DNA from: Stenotrophomonas sp. Marseille-Q4652
GTDB lineage: Bacteria > Pseudomonadota > Gammaproteobacteria > Xanthomonadales > Xanthomonadaceae
Length of the DNA stretch: 64,000 nt
NCBI RefSeq assembly: GCF_916618915.1
Contig: NZ_CAKAKE010000001.1
Coordinates: forward strand, 558,001 to 622,000
Reading direction: 5' to 3'
Position 1 is the first letter of the stretch, and every line of letters begins with the position of its first letter. The notes under the pieces are model-generated. The model was not told where the DNA came from. It worked only from the letters and a program-made list of their open reading frames with translations, and did no database searches. Both the position numbers and the translations under genes were made by a program. Of this stretch, positions 43,715-53,867 are shown piece after piece.

Positions 43715-45295
43715 TCAGGCCTGGACGGGTGCCGGGCTGGCAGCGGGGGTGGAGGCGGCCGGCTGCAGCGACGGCAGCACGTGGTCCGGGCCCTTGGCGA
43801 TGGCTTTGAGCATCAGCTTGATCTCGATGACCATCAGCACGGTGTAGATCGCGACGAAGCCGATCAGCGAGGCGGCGATCTCGTACAGGGCCAGGCCCGA
43901 GGCGGCATAGAAGGTCGGCAGCACGCCGTCCACGGCCCACGGCTGGCGGCCATACTCGGCGATGAACCAGCCGCACTCGATGGCGATCCACGGGATCGGC
44001 AGCGACCACAGCGCGACCTTCAGGAACGTGGTCTTCGATTCAAAGCTGTGCTTGCACGAGTAGTAGAAGGCCAGTGCGAAGAAGCCGATCAGGTAGAAGC
44101 CGGCGGCGACCATGATGCGGAAGGTCCAGAACAGCGGGCCGACCGTGGGCACCGTGTCGAGCGCGGCCTGGGAGATCTCCTGCTCGGTGGCGTTGAGGAT
44201 GTCGTCGCGGTAGCGCTTGAGCAGCAGGGCATGGCCCAGGTCCTGCCAGTTCTGGTCGAACACGGCACGGGCCTCGGTATCCCCCTTGTCGGCGCGGATG
44301 CGTTCCAGCGCGGCGTAGGCCACCTGGCCGTCGCGGATGCGCTGTTCGGCCTGCTCGACCAGGTCCAGGATGCCCGGGATCTCCTCGTCCAGCGAACGCG
44401 TGGCGATCAGACCCATCACGTACGGGATCTTGACCTCGAAGTTGTTGCGGCGCTCGGACTGGCTGGGGATGGCGAAGACGCTGAACGAGGCCGGGGCCGG
44501 GTGGGTTTCCCACATGCCCTCGATGGCGGCCAGCTTCATCTTCTGGTTCTCGGCGGCGGCGTAGCCGGACTCGTCACCCAGCACGGCGACCGAGATCGAG
44601 GCCAGCAGGCCGAACGCGGCGGCCACGGCGAACGAGCGGCGGGCCAGGTCGCGGTGCTTGCCGCGCAGCATGAAGAACGCCGAGATCGACATCACGAACA
44701 TCGCGCCGGTCACGTAGCCGGCCGAGACGGTGTGCACGAACTTGGCCTGGGCGACCGGGTTGAACAGCACGGCGGCGAAGTCCACCACCTCCATGCGCAT
44801 CGTTTCCGGGTTGAACACCGCGCCGACCGGGTACTGCATCCAGCCGTTGGCGATCAGGATCCACAGCGCCGACAGGTTGGTGCCCAGCGCCATCAGCCAG
44901 GTGACTGTCAGGTGCTGCACCTTGGACAGGCGGTTCCAGCCGAAGAAGAACAGGCCGATGAAGGTCGCTTCCAGGAAAAACGCCATCAGGCCTTCGATCG
45001 CCAGCGGCGCACCGAAGATGTCGCCGACGTAATGGCTGTAATAGGACCAGTTCATGCCGAACTGGAACTCCATCACGATGCCGGTACCCACGCCCATGGC
45101 GAAGTTGATGCCGAACAGCACGCCCCAGAACAGGGTCATCTTGCGCCAGATCTGCTTGCCGGTCATGACGTAGACGCTCTCCATGATCGCGATCATGAAG
45201 GACAGCCCCAGCGTCAGCGGGACGAATAGGAAGTGGTACATCGCGGTAAGCGCGAACTGCAGCCGCGACAGTTCTACGACTGTGGAGTCGATCAT
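43715..45295 (-). CDS. cydA: Cytochrome bd ubiquinol oxidase subunit I
   Basis: 526 residues. A heme ligand His lies at position 21 ([18 protein letters not shown]), the second His in [13 protein letters not shown], and the acidic residue near heme d in [13 protein letters not shown]. The quinol-binding Q-loop is of the long E. coli type and ends at [13 protein letters not shown]. The enzyme is a high-affinity terminal oxidase. The start is 93 bp from an FNR/Anr palindrome shared with the divergent cydDC genes, so low oxygen probably induces the operon. Confidence 0.97.
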   Translation of the reverse strand: MIDSTVVELSRLQFALTAMYHFLFVPLTLGLSFMIAIMESVYVMTGKQIWRKMTLFWGVLFGINFAMGVGTGIVMEFQFGMNWSYYSHYVGDIFGAPLAIEGLMAFFLEATFIGLFFFGWNRLSKVQHLTVTWLMALGTNLSALWILIANGWMQYPVGAVFNPETMRMEVVDFAAVLFNPVAQAKFVHTVSAGYVTGAMFVMSISAFFMLRGKHRDLARRSFAVAAAFGLLASISVAVLGDESGYAAAENQKMKLAAIEGMWETHPAPASFSVFAIPSQSERRNNFEVKIPYVMGLIATRSLDEEIPGILDLVEQAEQRIRDGQVAYAALERIRADKGDTEARAVFDQNWQDLGHALLLKRYRDDILNATEQEISQAALDTVPTVGPLFWTFRIMVAAGFYLIGFFALAFYYSCKHSFESKTTFLKVALWSLPIPWIAIECGWFIAEYGRQPWAVDGVLPTFYAASGLALYEIAASLIGFVAIYTVLMVIEIKLMLKAIAKGPDHVLPSLQPAASTPAASPAPVQA

Positions 45296-45387
45296 GGCCT
45301 GTCAACCTCGTTGGGCATGTACATCGTTTTTGGTGGGGCAGGGTGGGTTTGGGGACTGAATGATCCTTCGCCGCGGGATTGCCAGCC

Positions 45388-45401
45388 TTGATCCAGATCA
45401 A
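45388..45401. promoter_or_regulatory. FNR/Anr-type binding site between cydABX and cydDC
   Basis: TTGATCCAGATCAA is a perfect match to the FNR/Anr consensus TTGAT-N4-ATCAA. It lies 93 bp before cydA and about 90 bp before the proposed cydD start. A TACAAT at 45457-45462 could be the cydD -10 box. Its position suits oxygen control of either or both operons. A CRP-like regulator such as Clp has a similar but distinct consensus. Confidence 0.75.
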
Positions 45402-45491
45402 GGGCGCGGCAGGGCCGGGCGGCGAAGGTATGTGCGCGGCCAACGGGTGGCTTGCATACAATTCCTGTTCCGTCGTCGAGCCCTCCCCGAC

Positions 45492-47197
<1,706 letters not shown>

Positions 47198-47201
<4 letters not shown>

Positions 47202-48877
47202 GCGCGCCGCGCGACGACCTGCGCCAGGTATTCCGGCGCCACCGCTGGCGCCTGCTGCTGGCCACCGTGCTGCTGCTGACCACGATGCTGGCCGGCGTCG
47301 GCCTGCTCGGCCTGTCCGGTGGCTTCCTCACCGCCGCGGCGCTGGCCGGGCTGGCGGGGCTGGGCAGCGGTTTCAACTTCTTCTCGCCCTCGGCCGGCAT
47401 CCGCGGCCTGACCATGGCGCGCATCGTCTCGCGCTATTTCGAAAAGCTGGTCGGCCACGACGTCACCCTGCGCATCGCCCGTGACCTGCGCGTGTGGTTC
47501 TTCCGCCGCGCGCTGCCGCTGGCCCCGGGCCGGCTGGCCGCTACCCGCACCGGCGAACTGCTGGCACGGCTGATGTCCGACATCGGCGAGGTCGATGGCC
47601 TGCTGGTGCGCGCGCTGGGCCCGCTGCTGGCCCTGCTCGGCATCGCCGTAGCCTCGGTGGTGGCGGCGGGGCTGATCTACTGGCCGGCGGCGCTGCTGCT
47701 GGCCGCACTGGCCCTGCTGATCGGCGTGGCCGTGCCGATGCTGGGCGTGCGCGGCGGCAATGCCGGCGAACAGCAACGCGCGGCCCTGCGCGCGCAGCTG
47801 CGCACGCTGGCTTTCGAGGGGCTGGAAGGCGCGGCTGACCTGACCGCGCTGCATGCGCGCGAGGCCTGGATGCTGCGGGTCGAGCGCGAGGCCGCGCAGG
47901 TGGCCACCGCCGACCGTCGCCGTCGCCTGCGCCTGATTGCCGGCAACGTCGCGCATTCGGCCGGCTCGGGCCTGGGCCTGTTCTCGATGCTGTGGCTGGC
48001 GCTGTGGGCGTTCGAGCGCGGGCAACTGCAGGCACCGATGGCCGCGGCACTGGTGTTCCTCACCGTGGCGCTGCTGGAAGTGGCTACCGGCATCGGCGCG
48101 GCCTGGCAATCACTGCAGTCCGGGCAGGTGGCCGCCGCACGCCTGCAGCAGATCACCGCGCAGCCACCGTCGGTCGAGGAGCCGGAGCAGCCGCAACCGG
48201 TGCCCACGGGCCCGGCCACGCTGTCCTTCGAGAAGGTCGTGTTCTGGTGGCCCGGGGAAACCCGGCGCCTGCTCGATGGCATGGACCTGACCCTGGCACC
48301 GGGCGAGCGCATCGCCATCCGCGGCGACAGCGGCTGTGGCAAGACCACGCTGTCCTCGCTGCTGCTGCGCCAGTGGGATCCGCAGCAGGGCAGCGTGCGC
48401 CATGGCGGCGTGGACCTGCGCCGCTTCGCCCAGGCGCAATGGCATGCCCAGCTGGCCTGGCTGCCGCAGGGCGCGCCGGTGTTTGCCGGGACCATTGCCG
48501 AGAACCTGCGCCTGGGTGATCCCGATGCTGCTGACGAAGCGTTGTGGCAGGTACTGGATGGCGTGCGCCTGGGCGACTGGGCGCGCGGGCTGGGTGGCCT
48601 GCAGGCCTGGGTGGGCGAGAACGGCGCGACCATGTCGGCCGGGCAGGCGCGCCGCCTGGCGCTGGCCCGTGCGCTGCTGCGCAACGCCCCGATCATGGTG
48701 CTGGACGAGCCGACCGAAGGCCTGGACGTGGACACTGCCAACGCGCTGCTGCGCGACCTGGCCGCCGCGCTGGGACAGCGCAGCCTGCTGATGATCACCC
48801 ACGGCGAATTGCCGGCCGGTGTGGTCCATCGCAGCTACCGCCTGCAGCACGGCAAGCTGCTGGAGTGGGTGGAGTAA
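47198..48877 (+). CDS. cydC: Thiol reductant ABC exporter subunit CydC
   Basis: 559 residues, starting within the cydD stop (ATGA). A membrane domain with FNFFSPSAGIRGLTMARIVS and SRYFEKLVGHD, typical of CydC, is followed by an ATPase with Walker A GDSGCGKTT, signature MSAGQARRLALARALL and Walker B IMVLDEPTE. It forms a heterodimer with CydD in the inner membrane and supports assembly of cytochrome bd and periplasmic redox balance. Confidence 0.95.
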
Positions 48878-49012
48878 TTCTGTCGCCAGGCGCCGCGCCA
48901 TTGACGGCGCAGTTGTCCCTCGTGTTCGCGGACGTACCTGGCCGAAGCACCTTGTGTGCCGGCTACCGGTCGAACCTGCAGCCCCCGCTTGGGGGGCAGG
49001 AAGAGCGCCTTC

Positions 49013-49612
49013 CTAGATTGCCGACACGCTGCGCAGCATCCACGCCACGCCAACCAGGTTCAGCACGACGGTGACCCAGAACACCGACTGGAACGCGGCC
49101 TTGCTCGACTTGTGCCGGAACAGCGCCTGCGCCACCAGTGCGCCGGGCCAGCCGCAGAGCATCCCGAGCAGGTGCAGCGTGTTTTCCGGCGTGCGGCGCT
49201 GGCTGCGCTGGGCGGCGGACTTGTCCGCGCCATAGACCAGCAGGGCCAGCACGCTCATCCCGAGGTAGGTCCACGCCAGCCACATCGGCCACCAGCCCGG
49301 CACTGTTCCCGTGAATACGATTGCCAGCGCGACAAGCTCAATGCCAAGTCGCGGCAGCTTGCGGGTACCGGTGCCGATTGGAGCGCGGGCTAAGGACGTA
49401 CTGGTGGCGGCATAGCGGATGCGCGTGGCATTGCAGCGGCCGCGCGCATCGCGCTCGGCCACGTAGCTGATCAGTTCGCCCTCGCGCGGCCGCCGGCCGC
49501 TGCGCTCGAACGCCTTGATGTGGACGAAGGCACGCTCGCCGCCGCCATTGGGGGTAACGAAGCCGTAGCCCTTGTCGTCTTGCCAGTCACTGAGGCGACC
49601 CTGGTAGCGCAT
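49013..49612 (-). CDS. Cold-shock domain fused to DUF1294 membrane domain
   Basis: 199 residues from the ATG at 49612. The ORF continues upstream without family character. Residues 1-65 are a cold-shock OB-fold with RNP-like motifs KGYGFVTP and RAFVHIKAF. The rest is a DUF1294 domain with three or four membrane helices and the conserved ADKSAAQRSQRRTPENTLHL and GWPGALVAQALFRHKSSK motifs. The combination is known in gammaproteobacteria. It may tether a nucleic-acid-binding domain to the membrane. Role unknown. Confidence 0.88.
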   Translation of the reverse strand: MRYQGRLSDWQDDKGYGFVTPNGGGERAFVHIKAFERSGRRPREGELISYVAERDARGRCNATRIRYAATSTSLARAPIGTGTRKLPRLGIELVALAIVFTGTVPGWWPMWLAWTYLGMSVLALLVYGADKSAAQRSQRRTPENTLHLLGMLCGWPGALVAQALFRHKSSKAAFQSVFWVTVVLNLVGVAWMLRSVSAI

Positions 49613-49680
49613 GGTTCCGGTCCATGGAGGAAGCCGCTGATTGGACGCGATCATCCCTGCGTCTGGGAAGTCCCCGCCGC

Positions 49681-50529
49681 TCAAGGCGACGCGGCCGGTG
49701 ACTCGTGGCGGATGCGCAGGAAGCGGGCAAAGCGGGGCAGGCCATTACCGGTCAGCCCGTTGTAGCGGTAGGTGACCTGTGCGCCGATCGGCGGCGGATC
49801 TGCGCGCTGCGCATCCTTGAAGCCACTGCCCAGGCGGAAGCGCGTGCCGTCCTCGCGCTCGACCAGCAGCGCACCGAGCATGCCCTGGTATTTGCCCTTG
49901 CCGGGGATGTGCGCGACCACGCGCGCCTCGGCATCTTCCCAGGGCTTGAGCTTGAACAGATGCGGGCTGCGGCCGGCGACGTAGCGGCCATCGTGGTGGT
50001 GCAGTATCAGGCCTTCGCCACCGGCTGCGACCACCGCCTGCAGTCGTGCCTGCAGGGCGGCGGCGTCCGGCACCCGTTGTTGTTCGATGGCCTGCAGCCA
50101 AGGGCTGCGGGTGGCGCTGATGACGGCCTGCAGCCGGGCAAGGCGCCGGCCGAATGGCCCGCCATGGGTGGGCAGGTCGAAGGCCATGAAGCGGATCCGC
50201 CGCCAGCCCTCGTCATCGACCTGCAGTGCACGCACGAGCGCGCTGGCCTCGTCAAAGCGCTGGCGGCCGATCCACAGTTCGCCATCCATCGGTTGTGCCG
50301 GCCAGCCGGCGGTAAACCACGCCGGCGCGGCGATGCGGTGGCCACTGCGGGTCCACAGCACGCGGCCGTCCCAGCGTGCACGTACGCCGTCCAGTTTCTC
50401 GCTGACCCAGTAATCGGCGACATCCTGCCGTCCGTCCCAGCTGGAGGCGAGCATCATCCCGGGTGGCTCGGCGGCCCCGGCGGGAAACACGGTTGTCAGC
50501 AGCAGGCACAGCACGATCCAGATGCGCAT
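49681..50529 (-). CDS. Exported ATP-dependent DNA ligase (LigE/LigB-like minimal type)
   Basis: 282 residues. A signal peptide (MRIWIVLCLLLTTVFPAGAA) precedes a nucleotidyltransferase core with the adenylation motif SEKLDGVRARW (Lys45), MDGELWIG, GEGLILHHHDGRY and KLKPWEDAEARVV, then an OB-fold tail. There is no extra DNA-binding domain. Minimal ATP-dependent ligases with Sec signals (LigE group) act in the periplasm and are thought to seal incoming or extracellular DNA. The start at 50529 was chosen because it gives the signal peptide. Confidence 0.88.
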   Translation of the reverse strand: MRIWIVLCLLLTTVFPAGAAEPPGMMLASSWDGRQDVADYWVSEKLDGVRARWDGRVLWTRSGHRIAAPAWFTAGWPAQPMDGELWIGRQRFDEASALVRALQVDDEGWRRIRFMAFDLPTHGGPFGRRLARLQAVISATRSPWLQAIEQQRVPDAAALQARLQAVVAAGGEGLILHHHDGRYVAGRSPHLFKLKPWEDAEARVVAHIPGKGKYQGMLGALLVEREDGTRFRLGSGFKDAQRADPPPIGAQVTYRYNGLTGNGLPRFARFLRIRHESPAASP

Positions 50530-50631
50530 GTCCGGTCCCTGGAAGGCGGGCGGAAAGTGTGGCCGCATGTGGCGACCGGTCGGATCGGGCGCGTGCCCGG
50601 CGCGGCGTAGGAAACCGCCGCGCGGGCTCGG

Positions 50632-51744
50632 TCAGAGTGTGTCGAGGAACCCGCGCACGGCCGGCCCGAACCGGGCGAAATCGACCAGGAAGGCGTCATG
50701 GCCCTGCGGCGAGTCCAGCCCGATGAAGCTGGCCTCGGCGCCACCGGCGCGCAGGCCTTCGGCGATCTGTTCCTGCTGCTGCACCGGGAACAGGATGTCG
50801 GTGTTGGCACCGATCGCCAGCGCCTTGCCCACGCGGATCTTCGCCAGCCCGGCCAGCACGTCGCCGTCGGCGTACTCGGCCAGGTCGAACCAGTCCATCG
50901 AACGCCCCAGGTAGAGGTAGCAGTTGGGGTCGAAGTGGCGCACGAAGCGGCGGGCGTGGCCTTCGAGGTAGCTCTCGACCTGGAATTCCAGGCCGAACGG
51001 ATCATCGGCGCTCTGCTCCGAATCCAGCCGCACGCGGCCGAAGCGGCCGTCCCATTCCAGCGCCGAGCGGTAGGTGATCACGCCGAGCTTGCGCGCCATG
51101 CGCATGCCCGATTCCGGATACACATCCTCGTCGTAATTGCCGCCGTTCCAGTTCGGGTCCAGCCGGATCGCCTCTCGCTGCAGCGAGCGGATGGCGATGG
51201 AGAACGGCAGGGCCTGGGCGCTGCCGGAGATGTTGATATGGGCGCGGGCGATACCGGGGTGCTGCAGCAGGATGGCCAGTGCGGTCATGCCGCCCATCGA
51301 GTTGCCCACCAGGCAGGCCAGCTCGTTGATGCCGAGTGCGCGCACCACTTCGACCGCGGCATTGGCCACGTCCTCGATCGACAGCTTGGGAAAACGCAGG
51401 CGGTACAGCTCGCCGGTGGCCGGGTCGATCGAGGCCGGGCCGGTGGAGCCCTTGCAGCTGCCCAATGAGTTGACGCAGACCACGAACCAGCGGTCGGTAT
51501 CGATCGGCTTGCCCGGACCCAGCATCGCCTCCCACCAGCCGGCGGCGGGGTTGTCCGGGTTGGACGCGGCATGCGCATCCGGCGACAGCCCGGTGACGAT
51601 CAGGATGGCGTTGCCGGCCTGGGCATCCAGCGTGCCCCAGGTCTCATAGGCCACGCGCGCGCCGATCAGCTGGCCGCCGCGTTTCATCGGGAAGGGCGAA
51701 GACAGGGGGTGGTAACGGGTGCCCGGCGGGATGAATTCGGTCAT
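50632..51744 (-). CDS. metX: MetX-family acyltransferase: serine O-succinyl- or homoserine O-acetyl/succinyltransferase
   Basis: 370 residues of the alpha/beta-hydrolase MetX family. The nucleophile elbow is GNSMGGM (Ser149) and the catalytic His is in SPQGHDAFLVDF. Classical homoserine acetyltransferases usually read GGSMGGMQ at the elbow. The GNSMGGM variant and the xanthomonad host fit the subgroup reported as serine O-succinyltransferase (cysteine synthesis) or homoserine O-succinyltransferase. Substrate assignment is therefore open. It is a single gene without a linked sulfhydrylase. Confidence 0.8.
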   Translation of the reverse strand: MTEFIPPGTRYHPLSSPFPMKRGGQLIGARVAYETWGTLDAQAGNAILIVTGLSPDAHAASNPDNPAAGWWEAMLGPGKPIDTDRWFVVCVNSLGSCKGSTGPASIDPATGELYRLRFPKLSIEDVANAAVEVVRALGINELACLVGNSMGGMTALAILLQHPGIARAHINISGSAQALPFSIAIRSLQREAIRLDPNWNGGNYDEDVYPESGMRMARKLGVITYRSALEWDGRFGRVRLDSEQSADDPFGLEFQVESYLEGHARRFVRHFDPNCYLYLGRSMDWFDLAEYADGDVLAGLAKIRVGKALAIGANTDILFPVQQQEQIAEGLRAGGAEASFIGLDSPQGHDAFLVDFARFGPAVRGFLDTL

Positions 51745-51811
51745 CGGGAGATTCTAGCGTCCTGCGGTGACCAGGCCGTCCGCGCCGACGGCACCCAGCG
51801 TTCCGCCGGGC

Positions 51812-52810
51812 TCAGCGAGCGCCGATGGACAGCGACACGGGTGCCTCGGCCGGCAGCCTGACCCGCACCGGCGCGGTGGCGATATCACCTTCCTGCGGCA
51901 TCGCGTTGCCGCTGGCCGACAGCCGCGCCAGCACTTCCACCTCGTCCAGCGCCGAGAGCTTCTGCGTCGGCATCGGGCTGTCACCGTCATCCAGGGTCAC
52001 GGTCAGCGGCAGGTCCTGCAGCGCGTGCTTTTCCACGGCCACCGGCATCGGCGGGCCGCCGGGGATGCGGGCGATGACGAACACCGTGGTGTCGCCGGCC
52101 AGCCGCACGCGCGAGGCGAAGTCCGGATCCAGCGCGACCTGCACGGTCAGCGTGCGCGCCGCGGCCGGGGCCGGCAGCGGCGGCAGCCCGGCCTGCTGGC
52201 GGGCGATGCCGATCTGTTCGCGCAGGGCCTGGGCGGCGCCGGGCTCCAGTCGCGGCAGGAGCGCCTCCCAGGTGCGGGCAGCGTCGGCGTCCTGTCCGCG
52301 CTGGCGCTGGGCGATACCCAGCAGCCAGGCGGCACGCTCGGCCTCGGGTGAGACTTCCAGCGCATGGCGCAGCCAGGCCACGGCCTGGTCGTCGAAGCGG
52401 CGATCGGGAGCGGCCTGCGCGCGGGCCTGGGCGGCTTCGACCAGCAGGGTCGGTTCGTCCGGGGCCAGGCGCACCGCCTGTTCGTAGGCCTGCAGTGCCT
52501 GCGCGGTATTGCCGCGCGCCAGTTCGGACTGGGCCAGCAGCGCCCAGCCATCGGCCCGCTGCGGTTGTTCGTCCAGCGCCTGGCGCAGGCGCGCGATGCC
52601 TTCGTCCAGCGACTGTGGGGCGCGCCGCTGCTGCGGATCCAGGGCCTGCGGCGTGCCGATGACCAGGTACAGCGCCGGCGTGGACACGGCCAGGACCAGC
52701 ACGCAGGCCACGAAGCTGCCACGGCTGCCGGCGCGCCACAGCGGCCATGCCACCGCGGCACCCAGCAGCGCGCCCAGCAACCCCGCCAGCAGGGCAAAGC
52801 CGCTCACCAT
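51812..52810 (-). CDS. ccmI: Cytochrome c biogenesis protein CcmI (TPR)
   Basis: 332 residues. Two N-terminal membrane helices (about 1-20 and 30-50) are followed by TPR-like helices (LDEGIARLRQALDEQPQRAD, AQALQAYEQAVRLAPDEPTL) and a C-terminal beta domain. CcmI holds apocytochrome c for heme attachment by CcmFH. It overlaps ccmH by seven bases and is the last gene of the ccm operon. Confidence 0.9.
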   Translation of the reverse strand: MVSGFALLAGLLGALLGAAVAWPLWRAGSRGSFVACVLVLAVSTPALYLVIGTPQALDPQQRRAPQSLDEGIARLRQALDEQPQRADGWALLAQSELARGNTAQALQAYEQAVRLAPDEPTLLVEAAQARAQAAPDRRFDDQAVAWLRHALEVSPEAERAAWLLGIAQRQRGQDADAARTWEALLPRLEPGAAQALREQIGIARQQAGLPPLPAPAAARTLTVQVALDPDFASRVRLAGDTTVFVIARIPGGPPMPVAVEKHALQDLPLTVTLDDGDSPMPTQKLSALDEVEVLARLSASGNAMPQEGDIATAPVRVRLPAEAPVSLSIGAR

Positions 52811-53241
52811 TCCTGCTCGTCCATGTCCTGCGGTGCGACCTGGCGGGCGCGGCGGCGCACCACGCGTACCAGCACCAGCGCCCCGGCAATCAGCACCAGG
52901 CCCGGACCGAACCACAGCAGCCAGGTGCCGGACTCCAGTTGCGGGCGGTACAGCACGAACTGGCCATAGCGCTCGACCAGGAACTGCTTGATCTGCGCAT
53001 CGCTGTGGCCCTGCTGCATCAGCACCAGTACCTCGCGGCGCAGGTCCTGGGCGATCCGGGCATTGGAATCGGCCAGCGACTGGTTCTGGCACTGCACGCA
53101 GCGCAGTTCGGCGGCCAGTGCGTGGAAGCGTGCCTCCTCGGCGGCATCACGGAACGGCAGGGGCGAAGGGTCGCCGGCCGGCTGCGCCAGGGCTGCCGGC
53201 GACAGGCACAGCAGCAGGGCAAGCAGCCAGCGCACGCTCAT
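52804..53241 (-). CDS. ccmH: Cytochrome c biogenesis protein CcmH
   Basis: 145 residues. The signal peptide (to about residue 20) is followed by the redox motif LRCVQCQNQS (C48, C51) and a C-terminal membrane helix (about 108-125). CcmH reduces the heme-binding Cys pair of apocytochrome c in the periplasm. It overlaps ccmG by four bases. Confidence 0.96.
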   Translation of the reverse strand: MSVRWLLALLLCLSPAALAQPAGDPSPLPFRDAAEEARFHALAAELRCVQCQNQSLADSNARIAQDLRREVLVLMQQGHSDAQIKQFLVERYGQFVLYRPQLESGTWLLWFGPGLVLIAGALVLVRVVRRRARQVAPQDMDEQEW

Positions 53242-53867
53242 CGTGCCGCCCGCAGCATGGCCGGGGCGCCAGCCGCGCCACTGGTGGCAGTGGTGCGCTC
53301 GGCCTGTTCCAGCGCGGGCAGGAGCTGTTCGTCGATCACCTTCTGGGTCAGCGTGCCGCTGTGCTTCCAGCGCACGATGCCGGCGGCGTCGACGAGGAAG
53401 GTTTCCGGCGCGGCAATCACGCCCCAGTCGATCGCGGTACGGCCTTCCTGGTCGGCCAGCACCACGAAGTAGGGGTTGCCGAGCTGTTCCAGCCAGCGCA
53501 GCGCATCGGCCGGCTCGTCCTTCCAGTTGTAGCCGACCACCCGCACCCGCTTGGACAGGGCAAAACGCGACAGCACCGGGTGCTCCTCGCGGCAGGCCGG
53601 GCACCAGCTGCCCCAGACGTTGAGCACGTACGGTGCCCCGCGCAGGTCGCCGCTGCGCACGGTGATGCCCGGGTCATGCAGGATCGGCAGCTCGAAGGCC
53701 GGGGCGGCCTTGCCAATCAGCGCCGAAGGCAGGGTGTCGCGGCCGGGTTGGCCCGAGCGCATCACCCCGTGCAGCATCAACCCGATCAGGCCGAAGAAGA
53801 ACAGCACGCCGATGACGATGGCGACCGGCGGAATGCGAGGAGGCGGGGAAGGAGGTTGCTCAGCCAT
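53238..53867 (-). CDS. ccmG: Thiol:disulfide interchange protein CcmG (DsbE)
   Basis: 209 residues. An N-terminal anchor helix (about 14-34) is followed by a thioredoxin fold with WGSWCPACREE (C89, C92) and a cis-Pro region APETFLVD. It keeps apocytochrome c and CcmH reduced. The C-terminal 20 residues are an Ala/Thr-rich extension. The start lies inside the ccmF 3' end (8-base overlap). Confidence 0.95.
   Translation of the reverse strand: MAEQPPSPPPRIPPVAIVIGVLFFFGLIGLMLHGVMRSGQPGRDTLPSALIGKAAPAFELPILHDPGITVRSGDLRGAPYVLNVWGSWCPACREEHPVLSRFALSKRVRVVGYNWKDEPADALRWLEQLGNPYFVVLADQEGRTAIDWGVIAAPETFLVDAAGIVRWKHSGTLTQKVIDEQLLPALEQAERTTATSGAAGAPAMLRAAR

Noticed and set aside
45360..45491. cydD starting at 45360
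   Set aside because: The upstream part contains the FNR/Anr site and a likely -10 box and is not protein-like. A start near 45492 fits the family length better, though it is a TTG.
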